A stretch of DNA of 64,000 bases, taken from assembly GCA_964658455.1 (NCBI GenBank), contig CAZZZA010000001.1, positions 15,634 through 79,633 of the forward strand, written 5' to 3'. Within the stretch, counting starts at the first letter, position 1, and each line of letters opens with the position of its first letter. The stretch is from Lichenicola sp964658455 (GTDB taxonomy: Bacteria > Pseudomonadota > Alphaproteobacteria > Acetobacterales > Acetobacteraceae). Below the pieces are notes generated by a model that was not told the DNA's origin, searched no databases, and saw nothing but the letters and a program-made list of their open reading frames with translations. This document shows, one piece after another, positions 8,653 through 17,330 of the stretch. The position numbers and the translations under genes were made by a program.

Positions 8653-9954
8653 TCAGCCCCGCTGCGCCAGCGGCACCAAGTCGCGCCGCGCGGCGCCGGT
8701 ATAGAGCTGGCGCGGCCGGCCGATCCGCTGGCCCGGCTCCTCGATCATCTCCTTCCACTGGCTGACCCAGCCGACGGTGCGCGCGACCGCGAACAGCACC
8801 GTGAACATGCTGGTCGGAATGCCCATCGCCTTCAGGATGATGCCGGAATAGAAATCGACGTTCGGATACAGCTTGCGCTGCACGAAATACGGGTCTTCCA
8901 GCGCCACCTGTTCCAGCGCCACCGCGAGATCGAGCAGCGGCTCGTCGGCGATGCCGAGTTCGGCCAGCACCTCGTGGCAGGTCTGCTGCATGATCTTGGC
9001 GCGCGGATCGAAGTTCTTGTAGACGCGGTGACCGAAGCCCATGAGCTTCACGCCGCTGTTCTTGTCCTTCACCTTGGCGACGAAATCCGGGATGTTCTCC
9101 TTGGTGCCGATCTCGGCGAGCATCTTCAGCACCGCCTCGTTGGCGCCGCCATGCGCCGGCCCCCAGAGCGCGGCGATGCCGGCGGCGATGCAGGCGAACG
9201 GGTTGGCGCCGGTGGAGCCGGCGAGCCGCACCGTCGAGGTCGAGGCGTTCTGCTCGTGGTCGGCATGCAGGATCAGGATGCGGTCCATCGCCCGGGCGAG
9301 CACCGGGCTCACCTCGTACTTCTCGGACGGCATCGCGAACATCATCGAGAGGAAGTTCTCGGCGTAGGTGAGGTCGTTGCGCGGGTAAACGAACGGGAAG
9401 CCCTGGGTGTATTTGTAGGCCCACGCCGCCAGGGTCGGCACCTTGGCGATCAGCCGCATCGCCGAGATCTCGCGCTGCTTCGGATCGTTGATGTCGAGAT
9501 GGTCGTGATAGAAGGCCGAGAGCGCGCCGACGGTGCCGCACAGGATCGCCATCGGATGCGCGTCGCGGCGAAAGCCGTTGAAGAAATGCCGCAACTGCTC
9601 GTGCAGCATGGTGTGCTGGCGGATGGTGGCGTTGAAGGCGTCGTCCTCGGCCCTGGTCGGCAGTTCGCCGTTCAGCAGCAGGTAGGCGACCTCGAGGAAG
9701 GTCGCGCGCTCGGCGAGCTGGTCGATCGGGTAGCCGCGATGCAGCAGCACGCCCTCGTCGCCGTCGATGAAGGTGATCTTGCTCTCGCAGGCCGCGGTCA
9801 TGCCGTAAGCCGGATCGTAGGTGAACACGCCGAGTTCGCCCTGCAGCTTGCGGATGTCGGCGACGGCCGGCCCCAGCGTGCCGGTCAGCACCGGCAGGGT
9901 CGCGGTCTTGCCGTCATAGCTGATGGTGGCGTGGGAGGTCGTGGTCGCGCTCAT
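8653..9954 (-). CDS. gltA: Citrate synthase (type II)
   Basis: Condenses acetyl-CoA with oxaloacetate at the entry to the TCA cycle. The 433-aa length is that of the hexameric, NADH-sensitive Gram-negative enzyme. The catalytic regions are visible: LHADHEQNAST, WGPAHGGANEAVLKML, and GFGHRVYKNFDPRA, followed by YPNVDFYSG. Start ATG 9954 (MSATTTSH) has GGGAAC upstream. A further in-frame start nine codons upstream is possible but less likely. The 88-bp gap to sixA probably holds its promoter. Confidence 0.96.
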   Translation of the reverse strand: MSATTTSHATISYDGKTATLPVLTGTLGPAVADIRKLQGELGVFTYDPAYGMTAACESKITFIDGDEGVLLHRGYPIDQLAERATFLEVAYLLLNGELPTRAEDDAFNATIRQHTMLHEQLRHFFNGFRRDAHPMAILCGTVGALSAFYHDHLDINDPKQREISAMRLIAKVPTLAAWAYKYTQGFPFVYPRNDLTYAENFLSMMFAMPSEKYEVSPVLARAMDRILILHADHEQNASTSTVRLAGSTGANPFACIAAGIAALWGPAHGGANEAVLKMLAEIGTKENIPDFVAKVKDKNSGVKLMGFGHRVYKNFDPRAKIMQQTCHEVLAELGIADEPLLDLAVALEQVALEDPYFVQRKLYPNVDFYSGIILKAMGIPTSMFTVLFAVARTVGWVSQWKEMIEEPGQRIGRPRQLYTGAARRDLVPLAQRG

Positions 9955-10042
9955 GCAATGTTCCCGTCTCTGGCGACGCACGGCCGCATTCGGCGCCCGT
10001 CATCGTGGTGGTGGTCGGTCAGGCGAAACGCGGGCCCGATGC

Positions 10043-10609
10043 TCACGGGCGGATCAGTTCGGGCGCGCCGAGCGGCCGGGAGCCCAGCGCGTCCCAGCCG
10101 GAGCCGACCGAAAACCGCACCATGGTGCAGGTGTTCAGCCCGGCCTGCAGCGAACTGGGCGCATCGAGCCCGGCCAACTGCAACGCCAGCTGGTGCATGC
10201 CGGGATTGTGCCCGATCAGCATCAGCGTGCCGACCGTGTCGGGGGTGCGCCGCAGGATCGCCAGCAGGTCGAACGGCTCGGCGAGATAGAGCTGGTCGCT
10301 GATCGTCAGCGTGGGCTGCGGGTCGTCGAAACGGCCGAGCAGCTCCCAGGTCCGTACCGTCCGCCTGGCGCTGCTGACGAGCGCCAGGTCCGGGTGCAGC
10401 GCCAGACGGCGCAGGATCCGGCCCATCGCCGACGCATCGTGCCGGCCGCGCTCGGCGAGGTCGCGCGCATGGTCGTGCTGATCGGCGTTGGGACCGGGAT
10501 CGGTGATGGTCGCCTTGGCGTGGCGCAGCAGCAGCAGGCTGCGCGCCGGCGGACCACCGGCCTGCGCGGTCTCGGCCTCCGCCGCCCCGGTCTGCGCCGC
10601 AACACTCAT
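10043..10609 (-). CDS. SixA-like histidine phosphatase
   Basis: A 188-aa histidine-phosphatase-superfamily protein of the small SixA type, which can dephosphorylate phosphohistidine proteins. The catalytic LLLLRHAKA motif is at residues 25-33. The second core His lies in LMLIGHNPGM, and arginines of the pocket in SSARRTVRTWELL. The first 20 residues are an Ala-rich, low-complexity extension. Start ATG overlaps the chorismate mutase stop (ATGA), so translation is probably coupled. The substrate is unknown, and a metabolite phosphatase role is equally possible. Confidence 0.8.
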   Translation of the reverse strand: MSVAAQTGAAEAETAQAGGPPARSLLLLRHAKATITDPGPNADQHDHARDLAERGRHDASAMGRILRRLALHPDLALVSSARRTVRTWELLGRFDDPQPTLTISDQLYLAEPFDLLAILRRTPDTVGTLMLIGHNPGMHQLALQLAGLDAPSSLQAGLNTCTMVRFSVGSGWDALGSRPLGAPELIRP

Positions 10610-10935
10610 GCCGGGCTGGCCTCGGCATGGGCGGGCGCCCCGGCCAGCGCCTCGTGATGGCGGATCACCTCGCGTATGACGAAACTGAGAAACTTCTCGG
10701 CGAAATCCGGATCGAGCCTGGCGTCGTCGGCCAGCCGCCGCAGACGGGCGACCTGTCTGGCCTCGCGGGCCGGATCGGCCGGCGGCATGCCGTGCGAGGC
10801 CTTCAGCCGGCCGACCGCCTGGGTGCAGCGGAAGCGCTCGGCCAGCATGTGGATCAGGGCGGCGTCGATGTTGTCGATGCTGCCGCGCAGCGCTTCGAGC
10901 TGTGTCGCCGCGTCGGTCTCCAGCAGGGTGTTCAC
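10606..10935 (-). CDS. Chorismate mutase, AroQ alpha type
   Basis: A 109-aa, all-helical, single-domain protein of the monofunctional AroQ class, which rearranges chorismate to prephenate for Phe/Tyr synthesis. Family residues are in place: LRGSIDNIDAALIHMLAERF, a Lys in GRLKASHG, and the C-terminal FLSFVIREVIRHHE helix. GTG 10935 is the start, with a perfect AGGAGG eight bases upstream. The gene is followed by sixA with a 4-bp overlap. Confidence 0.88.
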   Translation of the reverse strand: MNTLLETDAATQLEALRGSIDNIDAALIHMLAERFRCTQAVGRLKASHGMPPADPAREARQVARLRRLADDARLDPDFAEKFLSFVIREVIRHHEALAGAPAHAEASPA

Positions 10936-10981
10936 GTGTCCGGACCTCCTGATCGATCCCTGCACGGCTTGGGGCCGCGTA

Positions 10982-11758
10982 TCAAGGGGCGAGACCCGGT
11001 GGCGGCGTTCCGGCCTCGTGGTCGGCGCCGGGCCTGCCCTGCGGGTCGATGGCGGCGCCGGCCATGTCGTCGGCGCCGAACCCCGGCAGGTCGATCCAGG
11101 CCAGATGCCCGCCCTTGCCGGCGCCGGTATCGGTGAACACCGCCAGCCCGCCGGCACGTCCGCGCTTGCGCCACGGCCTGCCGTCGGTGCTGCGCTGGTC
11201 GTGGCCGCAATAGACGGTGAAGCCGTCCGGGATGTGATCGATCCAGTTCAGGCGCCGTTCCGGGAAGCCGTCCTCCTGCATCCTGCCGGTGGTCTCGCCG
11301 AACAGGGCGCGCGACAGCAGATGCGTCACCCGCTCCAGCCCGGGCGGCGGCGCCTGGTGCATCATGCCGGTATGGAAACCGCCATGCACGAAGCCGGTCC
11401 GGCCGCGCACCAGCCAGGCCGGCGCCCGGGCGATCTCGAACTGCGCCCGTTCGGCGAGCCCGGCATCGAGCTGCGCCAGGGTGGCCTCGAGCGGCGGGTC
11501 GGGGCGCATCTTGCGGCCGGCCAGCGCGCGGCCGAGCTTGCGGTCATGGTTGCCGAGCAGGAACAGGCCGCGCCGCTGGTCGATCAGCTCGAACATGATC
11601 CGCAGCACCCCGGCGCTGTCCGGTCCGTGATCGACCAGGTCGCCGAGCTGGATCACGAATCGGTCGGTCGCCACCGCGTGCCTAAACCCGACCGCGTCGC
11701 CATGCACGTCGCCGACGATCCTGAGCGCCCGTCCGGTCGGGATCGCGGTCTGATTCAT
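10982..11758 (-). CDS. Metallophosphoesterase (calcineurin-like)
   Basis: A 258-aa metallophosphatase with the full dinuclear-metal motif series: GDVHGD near the N-terminus, GDLVDHGPDS, GNHD in LFLLGNHDRKL, then VHGG and a late GHD (YCGHDQRS). It resembles the bis(5'-nucleosyl)-tetraphosphatase/PrpA branch, but the substrate cannot be assigned. Its ATG overlaps the photolyase stop (ATGA), so the two are cotranscribed. Confidence 0.82.
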   Translation of the reverse strand: MNQTAIPTGRALRIVGDVHGDAVGFRHAVATDRFVIQLGDLVDHGPDSAGVLRIMFELIDQRRGLFLLGNHDRKLGRALAGRKMRPDPPLEATLAQLDAGLAERAQFEIARAPAWLVRGRTGFVHGGFHTGMMHQAPPPGLERVTHLLSRALFGETTGRMQEDGFPERRLNWIDHIPDGFTVYCGHDQRSTDGRPWRKRGRAGGLAVFTDTGAGKGGHLAWIDLPGFGADDMAGAAIDPQGRPGADHEAGTPPPGLAP

Positions 11759-13227
11759 GGCCCGGCCGCCATCGCGTCGCCGCCGCGCACATGGTCGCGG
11801 AACGCCGCCAGCGCGCGGTCGCGGCCCTCCTCGAGACCGACGATCGGACGCGGATAGTCCGAGCCCAGCGCCAGGCCGGCCTGGGACAGGACCGTCTCCG
11901 GCGCCTCCCAGGGGCTGTGCAGCCACCGGTCCGGCAGCCGGGCCAGTTCCGGCACGTATTGCCGGACGTAGCGCCCCTCCGGATCGAACTTGCGGCCCTG
12001 CGTCACCGGGTTGAACACGCGGAAATAGGGCTGCGCGTCGGTGCCGCAGCCGGCCACCCACTGCCAGCTCGCGGCGTTGGTGGCGAGATCGGCGTCGACC
12101 AGCGTGTCCCAGAACCAGGCCTCGCCCTGCTGCCAGGACAGCATCATGTGCTTGGTCAGGAACGAGGCGGTGATCATCCGCACGCGGTTGTGCATCCACC
12201 CGGTCTGCCAGAGCTGGCGCATGCCGGCATCGACGATCGGGATCCCGGTGCGGCCCTGCTGCCAGGCGCGCAGGCCGCGCGCGTCGCGGCGCCAGGGCAG
12301 CCGCGCGTAGGCCTCGCGCAACGGCGTGTCCGGCATCGCCGGGTTGTTGTGCAGCAGGTAGGCCGCGAACTCGTGCCACAGCAGCTCGCCCTGGAAGGTG
12401 TCGAAGCCGGCCCGCTTGACGCCGCGATGGCCGCGGGCCGCGTCGCGCGAGGCGTGCCAGACCTGGACCGCCGACAGCTCGCCCCAATGCAGGTGCGGCG
12501 AGAGCATCGAGGTGCCGTGCGGGTCGCCCGGCACGTTGCGCGCCACGTCGTAGAGTTCGAGCCGGTCCTCCAGGAACGCCCGCATGCGTTCGTGGCCGCC
12601 CTGCTCGCCGGGGGACCAGGCCGCCCGCATGCCGCCGGACCAGTCCGGGTCGGTAGGCAGCAGCCGCCAGTCCTCGAGCCGGTCGGAGGCCGGCGGATTC
12701 GACGGACCGGGCACCCTGGCGGGCGCCGGCAGCGGCGGTTCCGGATCGGGCAGCGCCCGGCAGGCGCGGGCGAACGGGGTGTAGACGGCATAGATCGTGT
12801 TGGTCTTGGAGCGCACCTGGTCGAGGTCGAACAGGGTCGCGACCCGATGCCGCAGCAGCGGCACCGCGCCCAGCGCCTCGGCCACCTTCTCCTCCAGCGC
12901 CCGCTGCCAGGGCTCGTGGGTGCGGCCGCAATGCACCGCGACCGCCCCGGTCTCTTGCGCCAGCGACGCCAGGATCGCCGCGCTGTCGCCACGTCGCAGC
13001 ACCAGCCGGTTGCCGGCGTCCGACAGCGACCGGCCGAGCGCGGCCAGGCTGTGATGCAGCCACCAGAGCGAGGCCGCGCCCGGCTTCCAGTCGCCGGCCG
13101 CCGCTTCGTCGAGCACGAACACCGGCACCACCCGGTCGGCCTGGTCGAGGGCGGCCACCAGGGCGCGCTGGTCGGCCAGGCGCAGATCCTGGCGCAACCA
13201 GAGCAGTGCCACCGTCTTGCGGGCCAT
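11755..13227 (-). CDS. phrB: Deoxyribodipyrimidine photolyase
   Basis: A 490-aa light-driven repair enzyme for cyclobutane pyrimidine dimers. The N-terminal alpha/beta antenna domain begins WLRQDLRLADQRALVAAL. The C-terminal helical FAD domain contains ELLWHEFAAYLL, then QTGWMHNRVRM and the hallmark WLVAGCGTDA-like stretch (QWVAGCGTDAQPYFRVFNP). The usual closing block (YPRPIVGLEEGRDRALAAF) is present. UV protection suits a phototroph. The downstream metallophosphoesterase overlaps by 4 bp. Confidence 0.94.
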   Translation of the reverse strand: MARKTVALLWLRQDLRLADQRALVAALDQADRVVPVFVLDEAAAGDWKPGAASLWWLHHSLAALGRSLSDAGNRLVLRRGDSAAILASLAQETGAVAVHCGRTHEPWQRALEEKVAEALGAVPLLRHRVATLFDLDQVRSKTNTIYAVYTPFARACRALPDPEPPLPAPARVPGPSNPPASDRLEDWRLLPTDPDWSGGMRAAWSPGEQGGHERMRAFLEDRLELYDVARNVPGDPHGTSMLSPHLHWGELSAVQVWHASRDAARGHRGVKRAGFDTFQGELLWHEFAAYLLHNNPAMPDTPLREAYARLPWRRDARGLRAWQQGRTGIPIVDAGMRQLWQTGWMHNRVRMITASFLTKHMMLSWQQGEAWFWDTLVDADLATNAASWQWVAGCGTDAQPYFRVFNPVTQGRKFDPEGRYVRQYVPELARLPDRWLHSPWEAPETVLSQAGLALGSDYPRPIVGLEEGRDRALAAFRDHVRGGDAMAAGP

Positions 13228-13320
13228 GTCGCGTTGTCTCCGTCGTGCAAAAGAGCAGAACAGTCCGAACCGGTTTCGGGTTTCTAGCGCCGCGGGCGTC
13301 GCCGCCGCGATCGGCGCGCC

Positions 13321-14022
13321 TCAGGCCGCGCGGCCGCCGATCTCGGACAGGGCGAAACTGAACAGGCGCTGCTGCCCGAGCAGGAAAGCGCGGCCGCCGC
13401 GCGGGAACAAGCCGGCAATCGCCGGGTGCAGCACGTCGAGCCCGCCGGTATAGGCGCCGAACGCCGGCAGGATCAGGCGCGACGGATCGCCGACGAAACA
13501 GGGCCGCGACACCGTGCCGCCCCGGGTCGCGACCCGCGCCTTCGGGTGGTGGTGGCCGCAGATCTCCGCCTGTTCCGCGCCCGGGCGCCAGGCGCGTCCG
13601 CGCGATTCGTGACGGAACGCCAGCGGACCCAGCGCCAGGCAGGCGCCATGCTCGCCTGGCAGCCCGCGCGGCGGCAGCGGGTCGTGGTTGCCCAGCACCC
13701 AGAACAGGCGCGACGCGGCGGCGATGCGCCGCAGCCGGTCGGATTCCGCTGCCCCCAGCCGGGCCGGCCCGTCCGGATCGTGGAAGCTGTCGCCGAGCGC
13801 GACCACGATCTCTGGTTTCCAGAAGCCGAGCTGCCGCTCCAGGCGATCGAGCGTCAGGCGGCTGTCCCAGGGCGGCACCAGACCGCCGCGTCGCGCGCTG
13901 GCGCTGCCCTTCTCCAGATGCAGGTCCGCCACCGCCAGCAGCCTGGCCGCCGGCCAGAACAGGATGCCGGACGGGTCAAGCATCACCCGCTCGCCGGCCA
14001 GATGGAACGGCGCCGGGTTCAT
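13321..14022 (-). CDS. pdeM: Ligase-associated DNA damage response endonuclease PdeM-like phosphoesterase
   Basis: A 233-aa calcineurin-like nuclease/phosphoesterase. The signature VADLHLEKGSASA is at residues 31-43, followed by ALGDSFHD, LGNHDPLPP and the metal ligands in CGHHHPKA. FVGDPSRLILPAFGAYTGGLDV is specific to this subgroup. In many bacteria the gene sits with an ATP-dependent DNA ligase, an Lhr-type helicase and a metallo-beta-lactamase exonuclease. Here only the helicase is present, joined by an ATGA overlap. Confidence 0.9.
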   Translation of the reverse strand: MNPAPFHLAGERVMLDPSGILFWPAARLLAVADLHLEKGSASARRGGLVPPWDSRLTLDRLERQLGFWKPEIVVALGDSFHDPDGPARLGAAESDRLRRIAAASRLFWVLGNHDPLPPRGLPGEHGACLALGPLAFRHESRGRAWRPGAEQAEICGHHHPKARVATRGGTVSRPCFVGDPSRLILPAFGAYTGGLDVLHPAIAGLFPRGGRAFLLGQQRLFSFALSEIGGRAA

Positions 14023-16616
14023 GCGCGGCGCGACCGTCCGGCCCGGTTCGGCCCGCGCCGGGGCGGTCGCGGGCCGGCCTGCCGGGTCAGGCGGCGCAGT
14101 TCCTGGGCATGGCCCGGCGCCAGCACCAGCGCCTGCGTCGAGGGCTCGGCCTCGCCCTTTGCCTCCGCCAGCAGCGCCTCGGTCTCGGCGAGCATCGCGT
14201 CCTCGTCGGCGTCGCTGCGCACGAACTCGCGGCCGATATCGAGCATCACCGGGATCGCCAGCGGCGAGACGCGGTCGAGCCTGGCGACGCGGATATGGCG
14301 CTCGACCCGGAGCAGCATGTCGGCCAGCCGGTCCACGTCGGTCAGGCCGCCGGCGGCCTCGGCGCGGGTGGCGCGCAGCAGCACATGGTCGGGCTGGTGC
14401 CGGCGCAGCACGTCGTAGACCAGGTCGCTGTTGATGGTGACCTGGCGGCGGGTCCCGGTCTGTCCGGGATGCTGCCGCTCGATCAGGCCGGCGATCACCG
14501 CGACGTTGCGGAAGGTGCGACGCAGCATCGAACTCTCCGCCATCCAGTCCTCCAGATCGTCGCCCAGCATCTCCGGCGCGAACAAAGCAGGAATATCGCC
14601 GGGCGGGTTCGCGCACCAGAGGGCGATCGCGTAGTCGGTGGCGACGAAGCCGAGCGGCGCGGCGCCGTCGCGCGACAGGCGGCGGGTCAGCAGCATGCCC
14701 AGCGTCTGGTGCGCGTTGCGGCCCTCGAAGCAGTACGCGACCAGGAAGAACCGCCCGTGGCGGGGAAAGATCTCCACCAGCAGGTCGTCCGGGCCCGGCA
14801 GCAGCGAGCGCTCGCGCTGCAGCTCGAGCCATTCCCGTACTGGCTCCGGATAGGCCGACCAGGCGTCGGGATCGTGCAGCATGCGCCGCACCCGCGCCGC
14901 CAGGCCGCTGGTCAGCGGGAAGCGCGATCCGGCATAGGTCGGCACCATCGGATCGCCGGCGCCGCCTTCGGCGACCTCGACCACCGCCTCGCGCAGCCGC
15001 ACGAATCTGAGCTTGCGCCCGGCGAAGATGAACGCGTCGCCGGGTGCCAGCATGTTGGCGAAGCTCTCCTCGATCTCGCCCAGCGTGAAGCCGCGCGGGC
15101 CGCCGAGCCTGACCTTCATCACCGGCGCCTCGACGATGGTGCCGACATTCATCCTCGCCTGCCGCGCCACCCGCTCGCCGCGGATCTGCACCATGCCCTC
15201 GGAGTCGCGGAACAGCTTGCGGTAGCGCTCGTAGGCGGCGAGCGCGTAGCCGCCATCCTCGACGAAGCCGAGCACGTCGTCGAAGTCGCGGCGCGCCAGA
15301 TCGGCATACGGCGCCGCCATGCGGACCTCGTCGTAGAGCGCATCCGGGCTGAACGGCGCGCTCGCCGCCATCAGCAGGACATGCTGGGCCAGCACGTCGA
15401 ACGCGCCCGGGCGCGGCGGCTCGCCATCCAGCTCCATCGCGCCGACGCCATGGATGGCGGCCTGGCATTCCAGCACCTCGAACCGGTTGGCCGGCACCAG
15501 GATGGCGTTCGAGGCCTCGTCCATGCGGTGGTTGGCGCGGCCGATGCGCTGCAGCAGCCGCGACACGCCCTTCGGCGCGCCGACCTGGATCACCTGGTCC
15601 ACCCCGCCCCAGTCGATGCCCAGATCGAGCGAGGAGGTGGCGATCACCGCGCGCAGCCCGTCGCCGCCATGGTTGCCGCGCGCCATCGCCGCCTCGACCC
15701 GGCGGCGCTGCGCGATGTCCAGGCTGCCGTGATGCAGCGCGATCGGCAGCGTGTCGTCGTTGATGCGCCAGAGCGCGGCGAACAGCAGCTCCGCCTGGGC
15801 GCGGGTATTGACGAACACGATGGTGGTGCCGGAGGCGGCGATCCGCTCCAGGATCACCGAGGCGCCGGCCAGGCCCATCCGGCCGGACCAGGGCACATGC
15901 TGGTCCGGCAGCAGCATCGACAGCGCCGGCGGCGCGCCGCGCCTGGCCTCGATCAGCACCGCCGGGCGCTGCGGCGTGCCGACGAAGCCGCGCAGCGAGT
16001 CCGGCCAGGCGACGGTGGCGGACAGGCCGACGCGGCGTGCCTCGGGCGCCAGCAAGCGCAGCCTGGCCAGGCAGAGCGCAAGCTGGTCGCCGCGCTTCAG
16101 GCCGGACAGCGCATGCACCTCGTCGATGACGATCCGGCGCAGCCCGGCGAAGGCGGCCGCCGCGTCCGGCCGCGACAGCAGCAGCACCAGGCTTTCCGGC
16201 GTGGTGAGCAGGATGTCCGGAGGGTGGGTGCGCTGGCGCGCCCGGCGGTCCGCCGGGGTGTCGCCGGTGCGGGTCTCGACCCGCAGGCGCAGGCCGAGCT
16301 GCTCGACCGGCTCGGTCAGGTTGCGGGCGATGTCGGTGGCCAGCGCCTTCAGCGGGCTGACATAGAGCGTATGCAGGCGATCGCGCTCGCCGGTCTCGTC
16401 CAGCTCGACCAGGCTCGGCAGGAAGCCGGCCAGGGTCTTGCCGCCGCCGGTCGGCGCCACCAGCAGCACGTCCTGCCCGGAGCGGGCGGCCTCGAGCACC
16501 GCGAGCTGGTGCGGCCGGGGCTCCCAGCCGCGGCCGGCGAACCAGGCGGCGAAGCGCTGCGGCAGAATCGCTGGCGGCGGCGTGCTGTGACCCCGGTTCC
16601 GGGTGGTGGCTGGCAT
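14019..16616 (-). CDS. Ligase-associated DNA damage response DEXH-box helicase (Lhr family)
   Basis: An 865-aa superfamily-2 helicase. Walker A is APTGGGKT (residues 54-61) and Walker B is DEVH (165-168). Motif III is GLSATVAW and motif VI is QRIGRANHR. The long C-terminal winged-helix/Lhr-core region follows (YAGSRFPLTSGLAARVRRML and beyond). It probably acts in double-strand break or crosslink repair with PdeM. ATG 16616 gives the usual N-terminus. An in-frame ATG at 16676 would add 20 Arg-rich residues and is not preferred. The partner ligase and exonuclease genes are absent from this window. Confidence 0.9.
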   Translation of the reverse strand: MPATTRNRGHSTPPPAILPQRFAAWFAGRGWEPRPHQLAVLEAARSGQDVLLVAPTGGGKTLAGFLPSLVELDETGERDRLHTLYVSPLKALATDIARNLTEPVEQLGLRLRVETRTGDTPADRRARQRTHPPDILLTTPESLVLLLSRPDAAAAFAGLRRIVIDEVHALSGLKRGDQLALCLARLRLLAPEARRVGLSATVAWPDSLRGFVGTPQRPAVLIEARRGAPPALSMLLPDQHVPWSGRMGLAGASVILERIAASGTTIVFVNTRAQAELLFAALWRINDDTLPIALHHGSLDIAQRRRVEAAMARGNHGGDGLRAVIATSSLDLGIDWGGVDQVIQVGAPKGVSRLLQRIGRANHRMDEASNAILVPANRFEVLECQAAIHGVGAMELDGEPPRPGAFDVLAQHVLLMAASAPFSPDALYDEVRMAAPYADLARRDFDDVLGFVEDGGYALAAYERYRKLFRDSEGMVQIRGERVARQARMNVGTIVEAPVMKVRLGGPRGFTLGEIEESFANMLAPGDAFIFAGRKLRFVRLREAVVEVAEGGAGDPMVPTYAGSRFPLTSGLAARVRRMLHDPDAWSAYPEPVREWLELQRERSLLPGPDDLLVEIFPRHGRFFLVAYCFEGRNAHQTLGMLLTRRLSRDGAAPLGFVATDYAIALWCANPPGDIPALFAPEMLGDDLEDWMAESSMLRRTFRNVAVIAGLIERQHPGQTGTRRQVTINSDLVYDVLRRHQPDHVLLRATRAEAAGGLTDVDRLADMLLRVERHIRVARLDRVSPLAIPVMLDIGREFVRSDADEDAMLAETEALLAEAKGEAEPSTQALVLAPGHAQELRRLTRQAGPRPPRRGPNRAGRSRRA

Positions 16617-16684
16617 GACCGGGAGATAGGCGCGATCGCGCCCGGCCGAAACCCGGCGCCGCGGCCGGCTCGCCATGGGCGCGG

Positions 16685-17203
16685 TCAGGCATAGGTGGCG
16701 GACAGGCGCTGCAGCTCCAGCCCGTTCAGCCGATCGGCCTCGCTGCCGCCCGGCGCGTAGGCCGCCAGTTCGGAACTGGTCCAGGGCCGGTCCGGGGTCG
16801 GGTCGGCCGGGGCCGCCGCCGCCGCCCCGGTGGGCGATGCCGCGCTGTCGCCCGGCGCCGCGGCGGTCGCGGTCGTCGCGGCGGCAGGGTGGAACACGTG
16901 GCCGAGCAGGGCGCGGACGATGCGTTCCGGGTCGATGCCGGTGACCTTCTCGGCGACGGTGATGCCGAGGCCGATCGGGCCGCTGAGCGCGAAGCTGGTG
17001 CCGAGCGAGGCGACGAAGCGCAGCGTCGCGTTGCCCTCGTCGCCGGTCGCGGCGCGATACAGCGCGCCGACCACCGGGATGTATTGCAGCGGGTTGATGT
17101 CGGACAGGAAGGCGCGAAACGCCGAACCCTGGCTCTTGTCCGTGGCCGCGGACGAGCGGGTAGGCGCGGGGGCGGCCGTCGCGGCGGTGGTTTCGATGGC
17201 CAT
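16685..17203 (-). CDS. Conserved hypothetical protein with a hydrophobic glycine-rich segment, 172 aa
   Basis: No named family recognised. The central part (NPLQYIPVVGALYRAATGDEG, then SLGTSFALSGPIGLGITVAEKVTGIDPE) is hydrophobic and Gly-rich and could lie on or in a membrane. It is flanked by Ala/Thr/Pro-rich low-complexity tails at residues 1-25 and 110-145. Similar NPLQYIPVVG-type proteins are, from memory, common in alphaproteobacteria without assigned function. ATG 17203 is chosen over the longer frame starting at 17302 because AGGAGG sits six bases upstream. The gene is divergent from the sulfotransferase gene. Confidence 0.6.
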   Translation of the reverse strand: MAIETTAATAAPAPTRSSAATDKSQGSAFRAFLSDINPLQYIPVVGALYRAATGDEGNATLRFVASLGTSFALSGPIGLGITVAEKVTGIDPERIVRALLGHVFHPAAATTATAAAPGDSAASPTGAAAAAPADPTPDRPWTSSELAAYAPGGSEADRLNGLELQRLSATYA

Positions 17204-17330
17204 GGCAGCCTCCTGGCCGCGCAGCATCGGCCGGCGGGATGAATCCCCGGTTAACGCCGCCGCCTCGGCGCCTGACACAAATCCGTAATAATCCATTGCC
17301 ATTCTCGGCCCGGATCGGGAGGATCAGCCG

